Shown here one piece after another: positions 25,201 to 34,751 of a stretch of DNA of 64,000 nucleotides (positions are counted from its first letter, which is position 1; each line of letters begins with the position of its first letter). The notes under the pieces were generated by a model. That model saw only the letters and a program-made list of their open reading frames with translations. It had not been told where the DNA came from and did no database searches. This stretch comes from Phosphuga atrata (taxonomy: Eukaryota > Arthropoda > Insecta > Coleoptera > Silphidae). Where the stretch lies: positions 20,266,884 to 20,330,883 of the forward strand of contig OX155904.1 in NCBI GenBank assembly GCA_944588485.1, read 5' to 3'. A program made the translations under genes and the position numbers.

Positions 25201-27853
25201 CCTGGAAGTCACGGGAAAGAGGCCCAAGGGACTACCAAGGCAGAGGTGGGTTGATACGATCCATAATGACCTGAAGACTGCACATCTACACCCAGATACG
25301 GCTCAAGACCGAAATAAATGGAGACAACAAATCCTCACAGCGGACCCTGCCACCACCACGGGACAAAGGCTAGGAAGAAGAAGAAGACTTGTCCTCAAAA
25401 GGTGCCGCCGCAACCCGCACCGAACAATTGGCCGATCCCAATTTAAAAAAAATATCGACTGCTTCGACAGTGACCATCCAGGAGAAACCAGCCGATGGAC
25501 TGCCCGAGGATATACCTTATCAGAAGGTATTCTTTACCGGTATTCAACTGACGACCTAAAATAATTTAATCCCGCCTCGTTGTACCTATTAAACAGAGAC
25601 ACCAAATCCTGAAAGAACTGCACAACGATCCCACAGCTGGCTAGCACGGTACCGACCACACCTACCACAAAATTGCAAGAAGGTATTTTTGGCCGGGCAT
25701 GTACACACAAGTCCGCGATTTGTTAAGGCCTACCCCGAGCACCAAAAATTTAAAGCCGGCAACCTTCGGCTTGCCGGACTACTACAAACCCCAGTCCTCC
25801 AACAGTGATTCGAGACCGTCGCCGTCGACTTATTCGGCCCATTACCCACTTCTCTTGATGGAAAGAACTGGATCCTTGTAATCGAGGATTGCGCCTCCGG
25901 TTGCGTTGAGCTCATCGCCCTAGAAAAGGCAACCACCGTAGCTTGCGCTCAGAACATCCCAGAAGAAGTCCTCCGATACGAGGTCCCCCTCCGCATCTTT
26001 TCCGACAACGGGACGCAATTTATTAGCGCCATTATGACTCCCAAGAGCATCAACAAGACCGACGGAAGTACTACGCCTACCAGCACCGTCGCCGCGCCCC
26101 TGTCTACCAATCAGGAGACAAAGTTTTGGTAAATGTGCACTCCCTGAGTAACACTGTCGCTATGTTATACTCGCCGCCAAGGGACCATGCAGTTATCCCA
26201 CAACACATCTAGGCGTGTATCACACTTCAGCCTTACGACCTTTTATAGAAGGAAACCAAGAAGTACTCCCGGTGCATCCGCTCCGCCGCCGAGGCCGTCC
26301 CCGCAAACATCCTCAACAGAGCTCCACATCGCCTCGCTCCTGTTCTGACGGGGAGAGTTGTAACCGATTCTCTAGCCAACCAGAGTTGCGCTACGGTCTT
26401 AACGGACTTAACTTAAGCATCCCCCTACCCCCAGCGCACCACCCTTGCTATTATCCCAGTGCGCAAGCCCGGGACCTATATAAGACACCGCCACCCTACA
26501 CTAACCAAATTACAACAGAACAACAAACAAACCGACAAACAAACAAGCAAACCGACAAACAAAAAAACAACAACAAAGGAACAAACAACAAGACGGCGGA
26601 ACAGCTGAGCGGAAGGCTCAAGACCGTCGAGAAGCAAAGGACACATGATGACACAAACCAAACAGACAAACAAACCAAACAAAGGAAAAAAAACAACAAC
26701 GCAACAAACAACAAGACGGCGGAATAGCTGAGCGAAAGCTCAAAACCGCCAGACAGAAAAGGATACATGATGATGACACAAACCAGACACCACCACGAGG
26801 GCAAACCAGGAACCAACACCAGGACGAACCAAGGACCAACAGCGAGAAGAAAAAAAAAACGTAAAAAAAAGAAAGAAAAGAAAACCGGTGATGAGAGGAA
26901 CACAAAAGAAAAACAAACAAACCGACAAACAAACGAAACAAAAGAAAGAAAACAACAAAGGAAACAAACAACAAGACGGCGGAATAGCTGAGCGAAAGGC
27001 TCAAGACCGCTGAGAAGCAAAGTACACATGCTACACAAACCAGACAACTAAACAAACAGACAAAACAAAGGAAAAAAACAACGACAAACAAACAACAAGA
27101 CGGCGGAATAGCTGAGCGAAAGCTCAAAACCGCCAAACAGCAAAGAACACATGATGAACACAAACCAGATCCTCTACCTGATCTCGACTGTTCTTAGAAG
27201 TTGGTCCGTCCTTACAAGACATTTTGGAGATTCAGACAGAAGTGAATGAGATCTTATAGTTATACGCTGTATAACAAGTTATTTTACTTGACCTGTTTGA
27301 CTGAAGTGTAGATAGTTTTTTTTTTATAATAAAATTATTATAAACCTTCGAGTGTCAAAACTCATATTAAATTGTCTTTCATATAAGCTCATACATAGTT
27401 TCTAAAAAAAAAATAGTTAAAGTCATAAGTTTACAGTGGGCCGATTTCTATGTACGCAAGTTTATTATAAGGAAATTTGTAATAGTTAAAAAAATTTAAG
27501 ATATTTCAAGTCTTGTTTAATAATAGAAAGGGCTTATGAAGGATTGACTTTTTATCTTCAGAAATTCGGGAAATGTAAAAGAAAATAAGAGATTAATTGA
27601 GAATCGCGATATTTTACTTAATTTTATTTTTAAACAAAATTCGAAATCGGACTTTACCTCCAACAATTTTTACGTAACTGAATTATTCAAAACATATTTT
27701 CCTTTTATTTATTTATTTTCCCTCTATAGTCAAATATTTGCATGACACGCGCAATATTTGTTTTGATTTAAATTAAATATTTGCTTACTTGTAGGGGGCC
27801 ACGGGACGTGGGGCCTTCGTTGTGCTAATGATTTTCCTGATTATCTTCGACAT
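22274..27853 (-). CDS. RidA / UK114 family 2-iminobutanoate/2-iminopropanoate deaminase
   Basis: Small enzyme that hydrolyses reactive enamine/imine intermediates released by PLP enzymes (YjgF/YER057c/UK114 family), usually a homotrimer. Three exons on the minus strand: 27853-27789, 22682-22453, 22398-22274. They total 420 nt, 139 aa, and the phases agree (2, then 1). The N-terminus is MSKIIRKIISTTKAPRPVAP, followed by YNQAIVVD across the first junction. The core has YVSGVLGM and KGGAAAEAKQSLTNLGHIL, and exon 3 carries YPARSTYQVGKLPMGA with the conserved catalytic arginine (residue 107), then VEIEVIA. Length matches the family (about 137 aa). The usual PYSQA is PYNQA here. Intron 1 is 5.1 kb and filled with nested transposons; intron 2 is 54 bases. 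The exon-2 frame stays open upstream but reads into intron/TE sequence, so that extension is not the real start. Confidence 0.92.
22761..22885. repeat. Left arm of a ~120-bp inverted repeat around the RidA intron 1 transposon nest
   Basis: Contains atagaaatcggtccactgta and tgaaagacaatttaatatga. Its reverse complement matches 27355-27465 over about 110-120 bases with scattered differences. The two arms enclose the Tc1-like and Gypsy sequences, so they are probably the terminal repeats of the Tc1-like element. Confidence 0.7.
23091..24344 (+). pseudogene. Tc1-like transposase, degenerate
   Basis: Translation in shifting frames gives the Tc1 N-terminal helix-turn-helix (QVFVLIENGLSQRAVTRQV, ending near RRSGTGRR) and RKARLRFARDHLNWT followed by a VLFSDETR catalytic motif. 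Then come SCMIWGAIS and FMYDTARPQTARIAQD (the second D), and MEWPACSPDL at 24325-24350, where the third catalytic residue region is about to follow. There are stops and frameshifts, and unrelated sequence interrupts 23400-23800. The open frame ends by running straight into Gypsy pol sequence at about 24345, so the transposase lost its C-terminus there. Confidence 0.75.
24345..26480 (+). mobile_element. Ty3/Gypsy pol remnant (end of RT, RNase H, integrase)
   Basis: Starts with RRFIPDFASIARPLTNLTKK, the thumb end of Gypsy RT, then RNase H sequence (ASAYAIGAASLFEER, NTTEREALALEWAVQKFRGY, RLARRALQLQAFYLKIDYTP). A LINE tail interrupts at 24886-25385. Integrase follows: a zinc-binding-like region, FWPGMYTQVRD, the first core aspartate in TVAVDLFGPLP, and the second in IFSDNGTQFIS. 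A C-terminal YHTSALRPFIEGN frame follows. Multiple frame breaks, no gag, and no recognisable LTRs. It is more GC-rich than the surroundings. Dead copy. Confidence 0.75.
24886..25385 (+). mobile_element. 5'-truncated LINE 3' end inside the Gypsy remnant
   Basis: The tail encodes GKRPKGLPRQRWVDTIHNDL and ...DRNKWRQQILTADPATTT, the C-terminus of a common non-LTR retrotransposon ORF2, and ends in a (GAA)n run. It is flanked by gacttgccctcaaaa (24871-24885) and gacttgtcctcaaaa (25386-25400), a 15-base target duplication with one difference. It is thus younger than the Gypsy sequence it interrupts. Confidence 0.75.
26500..27166. repeat. Degenerate tandem repeat rich in (CAAA) and a conserved ~75-bp block
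   Basis: The block aacaacaagacggcggaa followed by agctgagcg and ccg, ending in acacatgatg-type sequence, occurs four times, at about 26585, 26707, 26967 and 27095. The copies are separated by cagacaaacaaaccgacaaa stretches. Between copies two and three is extra purine-rich sequence. It probably belongs to the untranslated 3' region of the Gypsy-type element. The long minus-strand Cys/Phe-rich open frames here are an artefact of the repeat. Confidence 0.75.
27355..27465. repeat. Right arm of the ~120-bp inverted repeat in RidA intron 1
   Basis: Reads aaactcatattaaattgtc...acagtgggccgatttctatg; reverse complement of 22761-22885 with a few differences and indels. Confidence 0.7.
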
Positions 27854-28145
27854 GTTTTCTCACCAGAAATTAATCCCAGACTAGATCGACACAACAATCC
27901 TAATCTCTATTTAATTTAAAATCTTGCACAAAAACCTTGAACTCTATCTCTATCCTTATCAGTTTCTCAACACGGTGTTATTTATTTAACTAATTCAAGA
28001 TTACTGTATTGTGTAATATGTGTTTTATAGATTTTCCATTTTGCTTCATTAGTAGATAATAGATTATGAAGAGTTTGGCTTGATTTGAATAGTGGAAATT
28101 CGTTTAAAATAAATGGAAAAACAATCTTAATAAAGTCTCTATTAC
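27854..28145. promoter_or_regulatory. Upstream region of RidA (minus-strand promoter expected here)
   Basis: AT-rich sequence directly upstream of the RidA ATG at 27853. No TATA box or initiator stands out clearly; assigned only by position. Confidence 0.3.
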
Positions 28146-28416
28146 AGCTCTATAACATTATCGAGTTTTTTTAGGATTACCAAAACAAATCTCATCTGAA
28201 ATTTCACATCTCATGTGAAATCTGAAATCTCGTGAAATTTCACATCTTATGTCAAATCTCATGTGAAATTTCACATCTCATGTGAAATCTCATGTGAAAT
28301 TTCATATCTCATGTGAAATCTCATGTGAAATTTCACATCTCATGTGAAATGTCATGTGAAATTTCACATGAGATTTGTTTTGGTAGTCCTAAAAATAATG
28401 TTATAGAGCTCCGGAA
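28146..28416. mobile_element. ~270-bp MITE made of palindromic tandem repeats
   Basis: Inverted ends: ctataacattat...ggattaccaaaacaaatct on the left and its complement agatttgttttggtagtcct...ataatgttatag on the right. The interior is a tandem array of the self-complementary motifs TCATGTGA and GAAATTTC (gaaatttcacatctcatgtg units), so the whole element can fold on itself. The flanks read agct on both sides. Confidence 0.75.
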
Positions 28417-28831
28417 ATGTTGAATATAGTTAAATATTCAGGCTGTGTTCAAATTATTAAGTTTATACGATTATCTATAATGTAGTATGGTTTTATCAAT
28501 ATGGAAAAACAATAGTTTATGATATCAATTACGAGTTTTGATATAGTGATGGGAAAAAGTTACGAAAAGTTTACATTTTCCTATTGGGATGTTTAGAAAA
28601 TTTGAAACAGATTTTATTTCAATCGTCTAATTTTTAATTGCTCACGAAATTTTGATTTTTTTTCTCGAAATGTTTTTCCCAAAGTGCGGTTAGAAAATAT
28701 TTGTATTACTTTTTCATCTGTCTTCCGACATCATTTTGTTGAAAACGATGATTAAAGGAACAAAATTGAATGTATTAATACTGAACTAGATTGAACTTAA
28801 AATTTTCATTCACTTCTTCTGTGTACTTCCG
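28417..28831. other. Intergenic, no feature identified
   Basis: AT-rich, no open frame of note and no repeat that I could match elsewhere in the window. Confidence 0.4.
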
Positions 28832-29026
28832 CAGATCCGCCGGTGTAGCTTCGATGACAAGGCGGGCAAAACCAAAGCTTTTGCGTTCCGGGGGAAGTAC
28901 GGTTGCAAAGTTAAAACTTAAAGGAATTGTCGGAAGGGCACCACCACAAGTAGAGCCTGCGGCTTAATTTGACATAATACGGATAAGTCAACCGGTTCGG
29001 ATACTTGTAGGATTGACAGGGGTGGG
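28832..29026 (+). pseudogene. 18S rRNA pseudogene, 5' fragment
   Basis: Contains gcgttccgggggaagtacgg, gcaaagttaaaacttaaagg and gagcctgcggcttaatttga, the highly conserved region of small-subunit rRNA around the GGAATTG(A)CGGAAGGGCACCACC signature. Here it reads attgtcggaag and has many other changes, so it is not a functional rRNA gene. It ends at ggattgacag, where a hAT-like repeat begins. The next conserved part of 18S appears at 31655. Confidence 0.85.
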
Positions 29027-29335
29027 CAAATCTTTTGGCTCTAGGGCCACATTGCGTATGAAAATTTGACCGCGGACCGCATTAAACATGTTCCTATTTT
29101 AATAGTTTGTATGCCACGGGCGTTACATATATACTCGCCTAGACAGAACAATATTGTTAGGTTTTCTCATAGTGGACAATATATGTTGTTTGTAAAACGA
29201 TATATTTTAAGAGAACACCTGTAAATGTGCAATGTCTATGAAATAGTGGCAGGTAGATAATATAGTAAACATCAGGCCTGGTAAACATAATAAGCATGTC
29301 ATAGGCATGCTTTAGGGATTCTATGGTTATGATAG
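29027..29335. mobile_element. hAT-type MITE fragment
   Basis: Starts ggtgggcaaatcttttggct, the common hAT-type terminus, and continues with ...tggtaaacataataagcatg. Both blocks recur in the same order at 32560-32880, so this is a truncated member of the same family. It begins exactly where 18S-like sequence stops. Confidence 0.65.
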
Positions 29336-29339
29336 CTTT

Positions 29340-31180
29340 ATGTTCTTCTTCTTCTATGGGTGCCGTGAACGTTCAACGATCATTGCCGAGCAAGATAGTA
29401 ACAATGATTTTGATGATAATTTTGCCTGCAGCAGCCCGCAAAGCTGCACTGTTGTCTGTCCGCACCACTGACTGAGGTTCTTTAGCAGGAGGTACTTTTT
29501 CTTCCAGGGACTCTTCTGCTATTCTATCTTTCCTTGTATGATGAGGTGTAGTATTTCATATCTATCACTCTCTCTCATTATATGGCCGCAGTACTCCATT
29601 TTTGTTTTGTTTTTTATTAATTTGGTCACTTCCGTTTCTATATGCGTCATAGTACCTCTTGGTTTGTAATCCTATCCGTCCAATTGATTTTGAGCATTCG
29701 TCTGTACACCCACATCTCCAATGCGTTCAGACGTTTTAACATTGCCTCTGCGAGTGTGTAGCACTCCATCCCGTATAGCAGAACAGGAGAAACATAACAC
29801 CTCACCGTACGTATTCTGAGGCTTAGCGTCAAGTCGTGACTAGTAAGGTCTTGTTCATGCGAATAAATGCTGCGCGAGCTCTCTCTATTCGAATTTTAAT
29901 CTCTTTGGATGGGTCCCAGTTTTCATTGATATTACATCGGAGATACACTGCCTTCGAAATTCTTTTGAGATTTGTTTCGTTGTAGGTTGAAGAGTAGTGG
30001 CGAAAGTATGCATACCTTACTTACGCCTCTCTTCATTTTAACTTTCTTGGTTAGCTCTTGTTACTACACTAACTGATGCTCTTTGATGCCATTACAAGTT
30101 TCTTATTTCTTATGAAAATCTAACCGTTGAAGAACACCAGTCGCCTAAGCGAACGTTTTGTACAGGAAGGCGATATCTGGGAACATGGGATAAATTGGGC
30201 ATGGAAGGGTATGGCGAATACACCTTTCCTCATGGTGTAACTGCTAGGGGGAATTTTAAAGATGGGGAGTTCAACGAACAAGTAACCTTGAAATATCCTC
30301 TTGGGGACGAAATGATTGGAAGGTGGGTGCAGGGAACGTTAATTTCTTGGAAATACAAATTTCGCTGCCATCAAATTCAGTCATCGTTGGGACTATTGCA
30401 AATTTCCAGATCAAAGGTTTTATATTTCACGTAACGAAGGGTTGCGAGCAGCAGGTCGTGAAAATCTAACAGCTGACGTCGAGCCTAGGCCTATCCCTGA
30501 GGGCTGTTATGACGTCGGCGAGGGAATACACACTATAAATGCATTATAAGCGCCCACGATGGAGCAAAAGTTCTAAGAATTCCAAACGAGGAGGCTTGGA
30601 ACGATCCTGTGGGATATCGACCAGATTTATATGAAGAATGGAGACTGGGAGGCATGAGGAAATTGCGAATAAAATAAAAAGGAAAAGACGCGTGTACGAA
30701 TGTCTATATCGTCGATTCGAGTTGTTTTCATTTCGAGCAGTTTGTCATGTCTCATTTTATCAAATACTTTTTCAAAGTCTATTAACACATATATACACAT
30801 TGCAGCTGACATCTCGACATCGTTGGATTAAAACTTGAACACCAAACAGCTCTTCACGTGCTCCCAGGCCATTTCGGAATACGAACTGATTGTCAATCTC
30901 CTTCTCTACTTTTTGGTATATTCTTCCGTGGATTAGTCCAAGGAATATTTTTACAACATGTCTCAATAATATGAAGGTGCCATAGTCATCACTTCTTTGC
31001 CTTGATTTTTTTAGTTCTGTCAAGAGGTTTATGCTATTTTCTCCCAAAAGCTGAAGGACCTCTGTGGTTATACCTCAGGGCCTAGAGCTTATCTGTTTTC
31101 GCCATTTTTAGCGCTTTAGCAACTTCACTTTTATAGTTGGCGGGCCGGTCACAGCAATCAGTTCCTCATGATTTTCATTT
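29340..31180 (-). mobile_element. Rearranged LINE (reverse transcriptase) carrying a gene fragment
   Basis: Minus-strand frames give, from the right: ANYKSEVAKALKMAK (fingers), TELKKSRQRSDDYGT, QKVEKEIDNQFVFRNGLG and CIYVLIDFEKVFDKMRHDKL (RT motif A, first catalytic Asp). At 30660-30105 comes unrelated DNA, then KRGV...ILSPLLFN (motif B), and then directly the post-RT region KEIKIRIERARAAF and MECYTLAEAMLKRLN. The YADD box is missing, so sequence was lost as well as gained. It ends in a (GAA)n tail at 29340-29355. Confidence 0.75.
30105..30660 (+). pseudogene. MORN5-like intronless pseudogene inside the LINE
   Basis: The plus strand encodes GRRYLGTWDKLGMEGYGEYT, FPHGVTARGNFKDGEFNE and YPLGDEMIGRWVQG, MORN repeats. 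After a frameshift near 30360 come WDYCKFPDQRFYISRNEGLR and PRPIPEGCYDVGEG. This order (MORN repeats, W.YC..PDRRF, then PR.IP.GCYD.GDG) is that of MORN repeat-containing protein 5. Frameshifts and stops show it is not functional. No introns interrupt it and LINE sequence lies on both sides, which suggests a retrocopy or LINE-mediated capture. Confidence 0.7.
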
Positions 31181-31199
31181 CTGATTAAAAAGTTCCAAA

Positions 31200-31319
31200 A
31201 TATATTGTTTCCAAGTGTCCACTTTAGCCAGTGGATCTATTATTATGTGTACTGTCTACTGTGTGTACTGTCTTCCAAATTTCCAGTATTGCTGCTTCGT
31301 TTATCTGTCTATCTTCGAT
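31200..31319. other. Unassigned sequence between LINE and mariner
   Basis: Short segment without a recognised match; may be the 5' part of the LINE or of the mariner fragment. Confidence 0.3.
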
Positions 31320-31546
31320 CACGCTCTTTACTCTCCTGATATGCCCCCCTACGACTTCTGGCTTTTCCCCAAAGTCAAGAGGCCATTGATAGGAACGCGA
31401 TTTCAGACAAGAGAGAACATTATGGCTGCAACGACAGCCGAGCTAAAGTAGATTCCGAAAGAGGTTTTTTCGGAATGCTTCCAACAATGGCGGCACCGCT
31501 GGGAGAAGTGTGTGGAGTCCCAAGGAGACTACTTTGAGGGTGATTA
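31320..31546 (+). mobile_element. mariner transposase C-terminal fragment
   Basis: Encodes YSPDMPPYDFWLFPKVKRPL (third catalytic D region of mariner, D34D type), then GTRFQTRENI, IPKEVFSECFQQW and CVESQGDYFEGD followed by a stop. One in-frame stop breaks it. The rest of the transposase is absent. Confidence 0.8.
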
Positions 31547-31572
31547 GGTTTCCTACGCTCCAGGTATGCCAG

Positions 31573-31576
<4 letters not shown>

Positions 31577-31631
<55 letters not shown>
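31577..31631. repeat. (TA)n microsatellite
   Basis: Uninterrupted TA dinucleotide run of about 55 bases between the mariner fragment and the 18S fragment. Confidence 0.95.
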
Positions 31632-31633
<2 letters not shown>

Positions 31634-31654
31634 GTTTTTACTGTCGACGTACAA

Positions 31655-31970
31655 TTAATTATTCATAGAGGGACAGACGGTTTCAGGCCGCACGATATTG
31701 CGCAATAACAGGTATGTGATGCACTTAGACGTTGTGGGCCGCACGCGTACAACACTGAAGGAATGTGTCTTTCAATACATGTCTTTCCTGGCCGAAAGGC
31801 CCGGGTAACCCGTTGAACCTCCTTCGTGCTAGGGATTGGACCTTGCAATTGTTCCCCATGAACGAAGAATTCCCAGTAAGCGTCCGACCTTTATTGTGTG
31901 CGTTTATATACACCTCCCGTTGTTACTACCGATTGAATGATTTAGTGAGGTCTTCGGACTTTTCGTTCTG
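31655..31970 (+). pseudogene. 18S rRNA pseudogene, 3' fragment
   Basis: Reads tagagggacagacggtttc, gcaataacaggtatgtgatg, ccgcacgcgtacaacactga, gggtaacccgttgaacctcc, cccatgaacgaagaattccc and attgaatgatttagtgaggt. These are consecutive conserved parts of small-subunit rRNA toward its 3' end, with substitutions and deletions. It follows the fragment at 28832-29026 in rRNA order and the same orientation, so both may come from one copy later split by insertions. Confidence 0.87.
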
Positions 31971-32344
31971 TAAAAAGCTTCCATCTGTTATTCCAATATA
32001 TTGATCGCCAATTTATTGCTGATTACGAAACTGGTTTTACAAAGAACTGGTTTTCAAAAAAACTGGAAAATTTGTTTACCAAAATACGAAACTGCGGATG
32101 CACAATAGTGAATGATATTTGTGAATATTAATGTATTTCAAACAAAATTTATTATTCAGGGAATTTATTAAAGGAAATTTGGGATTGCATATTACGATTT
32201 CGATTTTGGTTTTAAGAGAAAAGGAAACGGAGGATAGAAAATGACGAATACTCTTCAAAAAATATTCATTTTTCGACAAAATTAAAAACTCAGATAAGCT
32301 AATATGAAACACAATTGAAATACAATTATATTATGATCTAGAAC
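31971..32344. other. Intergenic, no feature identified
   Basis: AT-rich DNA without a gene or a clear repeat. Confidence 0.4.
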
Positions 32345-33125
32345 AGAAGTGGGCAAATATTTTGGCTATCGGGCTACATTACGTATGAAAATTTTACCGC
32401 GTGCCCAATTAAAATATTTTCATTTTAATATTTATTTTGTTTACCAATGCACATATACTCTATAATATTCATTTTCGACAAAATTAAATACTCAGGAGTC
32501 CAAATATAAACTTCCTCAATCTAAATCTAAATGAAATACAATTAAGTTATGATCCACAACAGGAGTGGGAAAATCTTCTGGTTGTCGGGCCACATTAAAT
32601 ATCAAAATGTTGCCGCGGGGCGAATTACAAGTTTTTCAATTTTAATATTTATTTCTATGCCACGACCGTTGCATTTTCATTCGCCTAGACTCATAAATAT
32701 TTGTTATTTGTTTTCTCATAGTGGACACTAATAATATACTGCTTGGCAAACGAAATATTTTCAAAGAACACCCTTAAATGTGCAGTGTATATAAAATAGT
32801 GATAGGTAGATTATAAAGTAAATATCAGGCATGGTAAACAAAATAAGCATGTAATAGGCATGTTTTCGGAATTTTTCTTGCATTGCTTCTGTTGGAATAC
32901 GAATTAAGATCATTCATTGTCGGTGCTTATGTATAGATAAATTTGTATTTGTAAAATATAGAAAAAAATTGTAATTGCTTTCTAAGTGAAGTAACATTTT
33001 TGTAGGGCACAATCACACTATACGTACACTAAACCAACTATACGTAGATATTTTTAATAATTAAAGTAGCTTATAAAATGCTTCGCCGGCCGCATAAAAG
33101 TTGAGAGCGGGCCTTTTATCCACAC
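32345..33125. mobile_element. hAT-type MITE copies (one partial, one longer)
   Basis: agtgggcaaatattttggct at 32347 and a second start ggagtgggaaaatcttctgg at 32562 begin two related copies. The second includes the tggtaaacaaaataagcatg block shared with 29268-29310. The right end gccggccgcataaaag...cacaccc at 33085-33125 is a diverged complement of the starts. No transposase. Confidence 0.6.
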
Positions 33126-33241
33126 CCGATCTAGAAAGTCCATAAAATTCCATAAAAAGGTCTTAATAACATAGCACGAGGTCCGATGCTACTAGAGAAA
33201 AAACAATACATTGATCGCTTACAAAGTATTTCACACTTATA

Positions 33242-34049
33242 TAAAGAGACCACACGTCCCGATTTTGGCGGGACAGTCCCGCTTTTTGGTAGACAGTCCC
33301 GCGTCCCGCCGATTTTTAAAAATGTCCCGCTTTTTAGAAAATATATAAAATAAGATTTTTCCACATTTTCTCATAAAATCTCCTTTTTTAGTGTCACCCA
33401 ATGAATTTTCTTAATATTCTCGAATTGAACTGTTTATTTTTCAAGATATTCCAAGCAGTTATTATAAAAATTTATGACTTCTTTCAGAAAATCTGGTCGT
33501 TTAATGGCACCTGTTTGTTCTGAAATTTTCATTGGGTGACATTAAAAAAGGAGATTTTATGGGAATATGTAGAAATATCTTTTGAATATATTAGTAACCA
33601 TTTTTCGAAAAATAATATTTGCGAAAATGATCTTTTTTGATGAGACGTTATTGGTAAAAAGATAATAAAAAATATTGGTAAAAAGATAGTAAAAGTTACG
33701 TACTACGTTACGAGTGCACGCCAGAAAATTTCACGCCTATGTTTTTTGTTTAATGACACAAGTTGTTGCTAAGTAACAACAAACAGAAATCGTTTAATAA
33801 TAATTTGATTTATTAATAACTCCATTTGATTTCCATTGAACTTTTACGCACGATTTGGATACTTTTACACAGTATTATGTACAATAATGTATTAAATATA
33901 CAATAATGTATTAATAAAATGTTCATTGTGGTGAGTGTGTAGGTAAAATATATATTTTTTTAATTATTGGTCTGCTTTCGTAACTAAATTATAATTCTCA
34001 TTTCATCCCATTTGTCCCGCTTTGTCTTAATGAAAATGTGGTCACTTTA
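33242..34049. mobile_element. Non-autonomous hAT-like element with 8-bp target duplication
   Basis: Begins taaagagaccacacgtcccg and ends with the complement ...tgtggtcacttta. Both sides carry the perfect 8-bp duplication CACTTATA (33234-33241 and 34050-34057). Repeated gggacagtcccgc motifs lie inside the left end. An inner inverted repeat (cataaaatctcctttttta at about 33372, complement at about 33540) suggests a second element nested within. The ends resemble those of the element at 48162-49103. Confidence 0.85.
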
Positions 34050-34189
34050 CACTTATACCTCATAACTTAGATTTAGATTGAGAAAGTTTATCTTTGGACT
34101 CCTGAGTATTTAATTGTGTCGAAAAATGAATATTTTTGACGATTATCCGTAGAAAAAATATACAAAATTAAATTATATTTATAATAGGT

Positions 34190-34751
34190 AATGTGGTATT
34201 ATATTAATTCTGAATAATGTTTCAAAATCTGTCTCTAAAAAGTGTTAAATTAATTCCAGAAACAATCTCGCATAAAAAACTAATTTAAGATCGTTAGTAC
34301 ATAATGTTGTAATATTTATTTTATAGATTTTCCATTTGGCCTTTTTTATAGGTTTTTTAGATCTTAGATTGATTCTACCAAGGGACATTAGAGAGGATTA
34401 ATTCAAAGTAAATGGGTAAATGACCATTGATTGTAAAGGATTGTAATTGAAGTTGGCGATATAGTGATACTAAAAAGTTAAGAAAATGCTTTTATTGTAT
34501 TTTAAATTTTGATTCACTTTTCAAAAGTTAAATTTTTTCCACAAGCTTTCCTTGTCGTAAAACGAGGAATTGAACGAACTGTTTAAATACATAATTTACT
34601 AAAAGCCAATTGAATATATCCTCGTAATTTGTTTCAACATAATCAGTGTTTTTAACTTTTGACCTGCATTGTATAAAACTTTTCTAAACTTTAAAAACCA
34701 AATAGTTACATTACATTCCCTCATTACTAATCGTAAACCGAAACCTGCAAG
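34190..34751 (+). repeat. Receptor upstream block U1
   Basis: Sequence preceding ionotropic receptor 1, including aaactttaaaaaccaaatag and tacattccctcattactaat just before the ATG. Closely matched at 37735-38287 (+) and inverted at 43228-43870. As the immediate 5' flank it should hold the receptor promoter, but no core element is obvious. Confidence 0.7.

Noticed and set aside
26496..27163. Long minus-strand Cys/Phe/Val-rich open frames (up to 183 codons)
   Set aside because: They are translations of the CAAA-rich tandem repeat; sequence periodicity, not a gene.
28190..28380. Regular short repeats that look CRISPR-like
   Set aside because: Units are palindromic, spacers are not unique, and the block is bounded by transposon-type inverted repeats in a eukaryotic genome.
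28832..31970. Functional 18S rRNA gene
   Set aside because: Only two diverged fragments, with indels in universally conserved positions and 2.6 kb of transposons between them.
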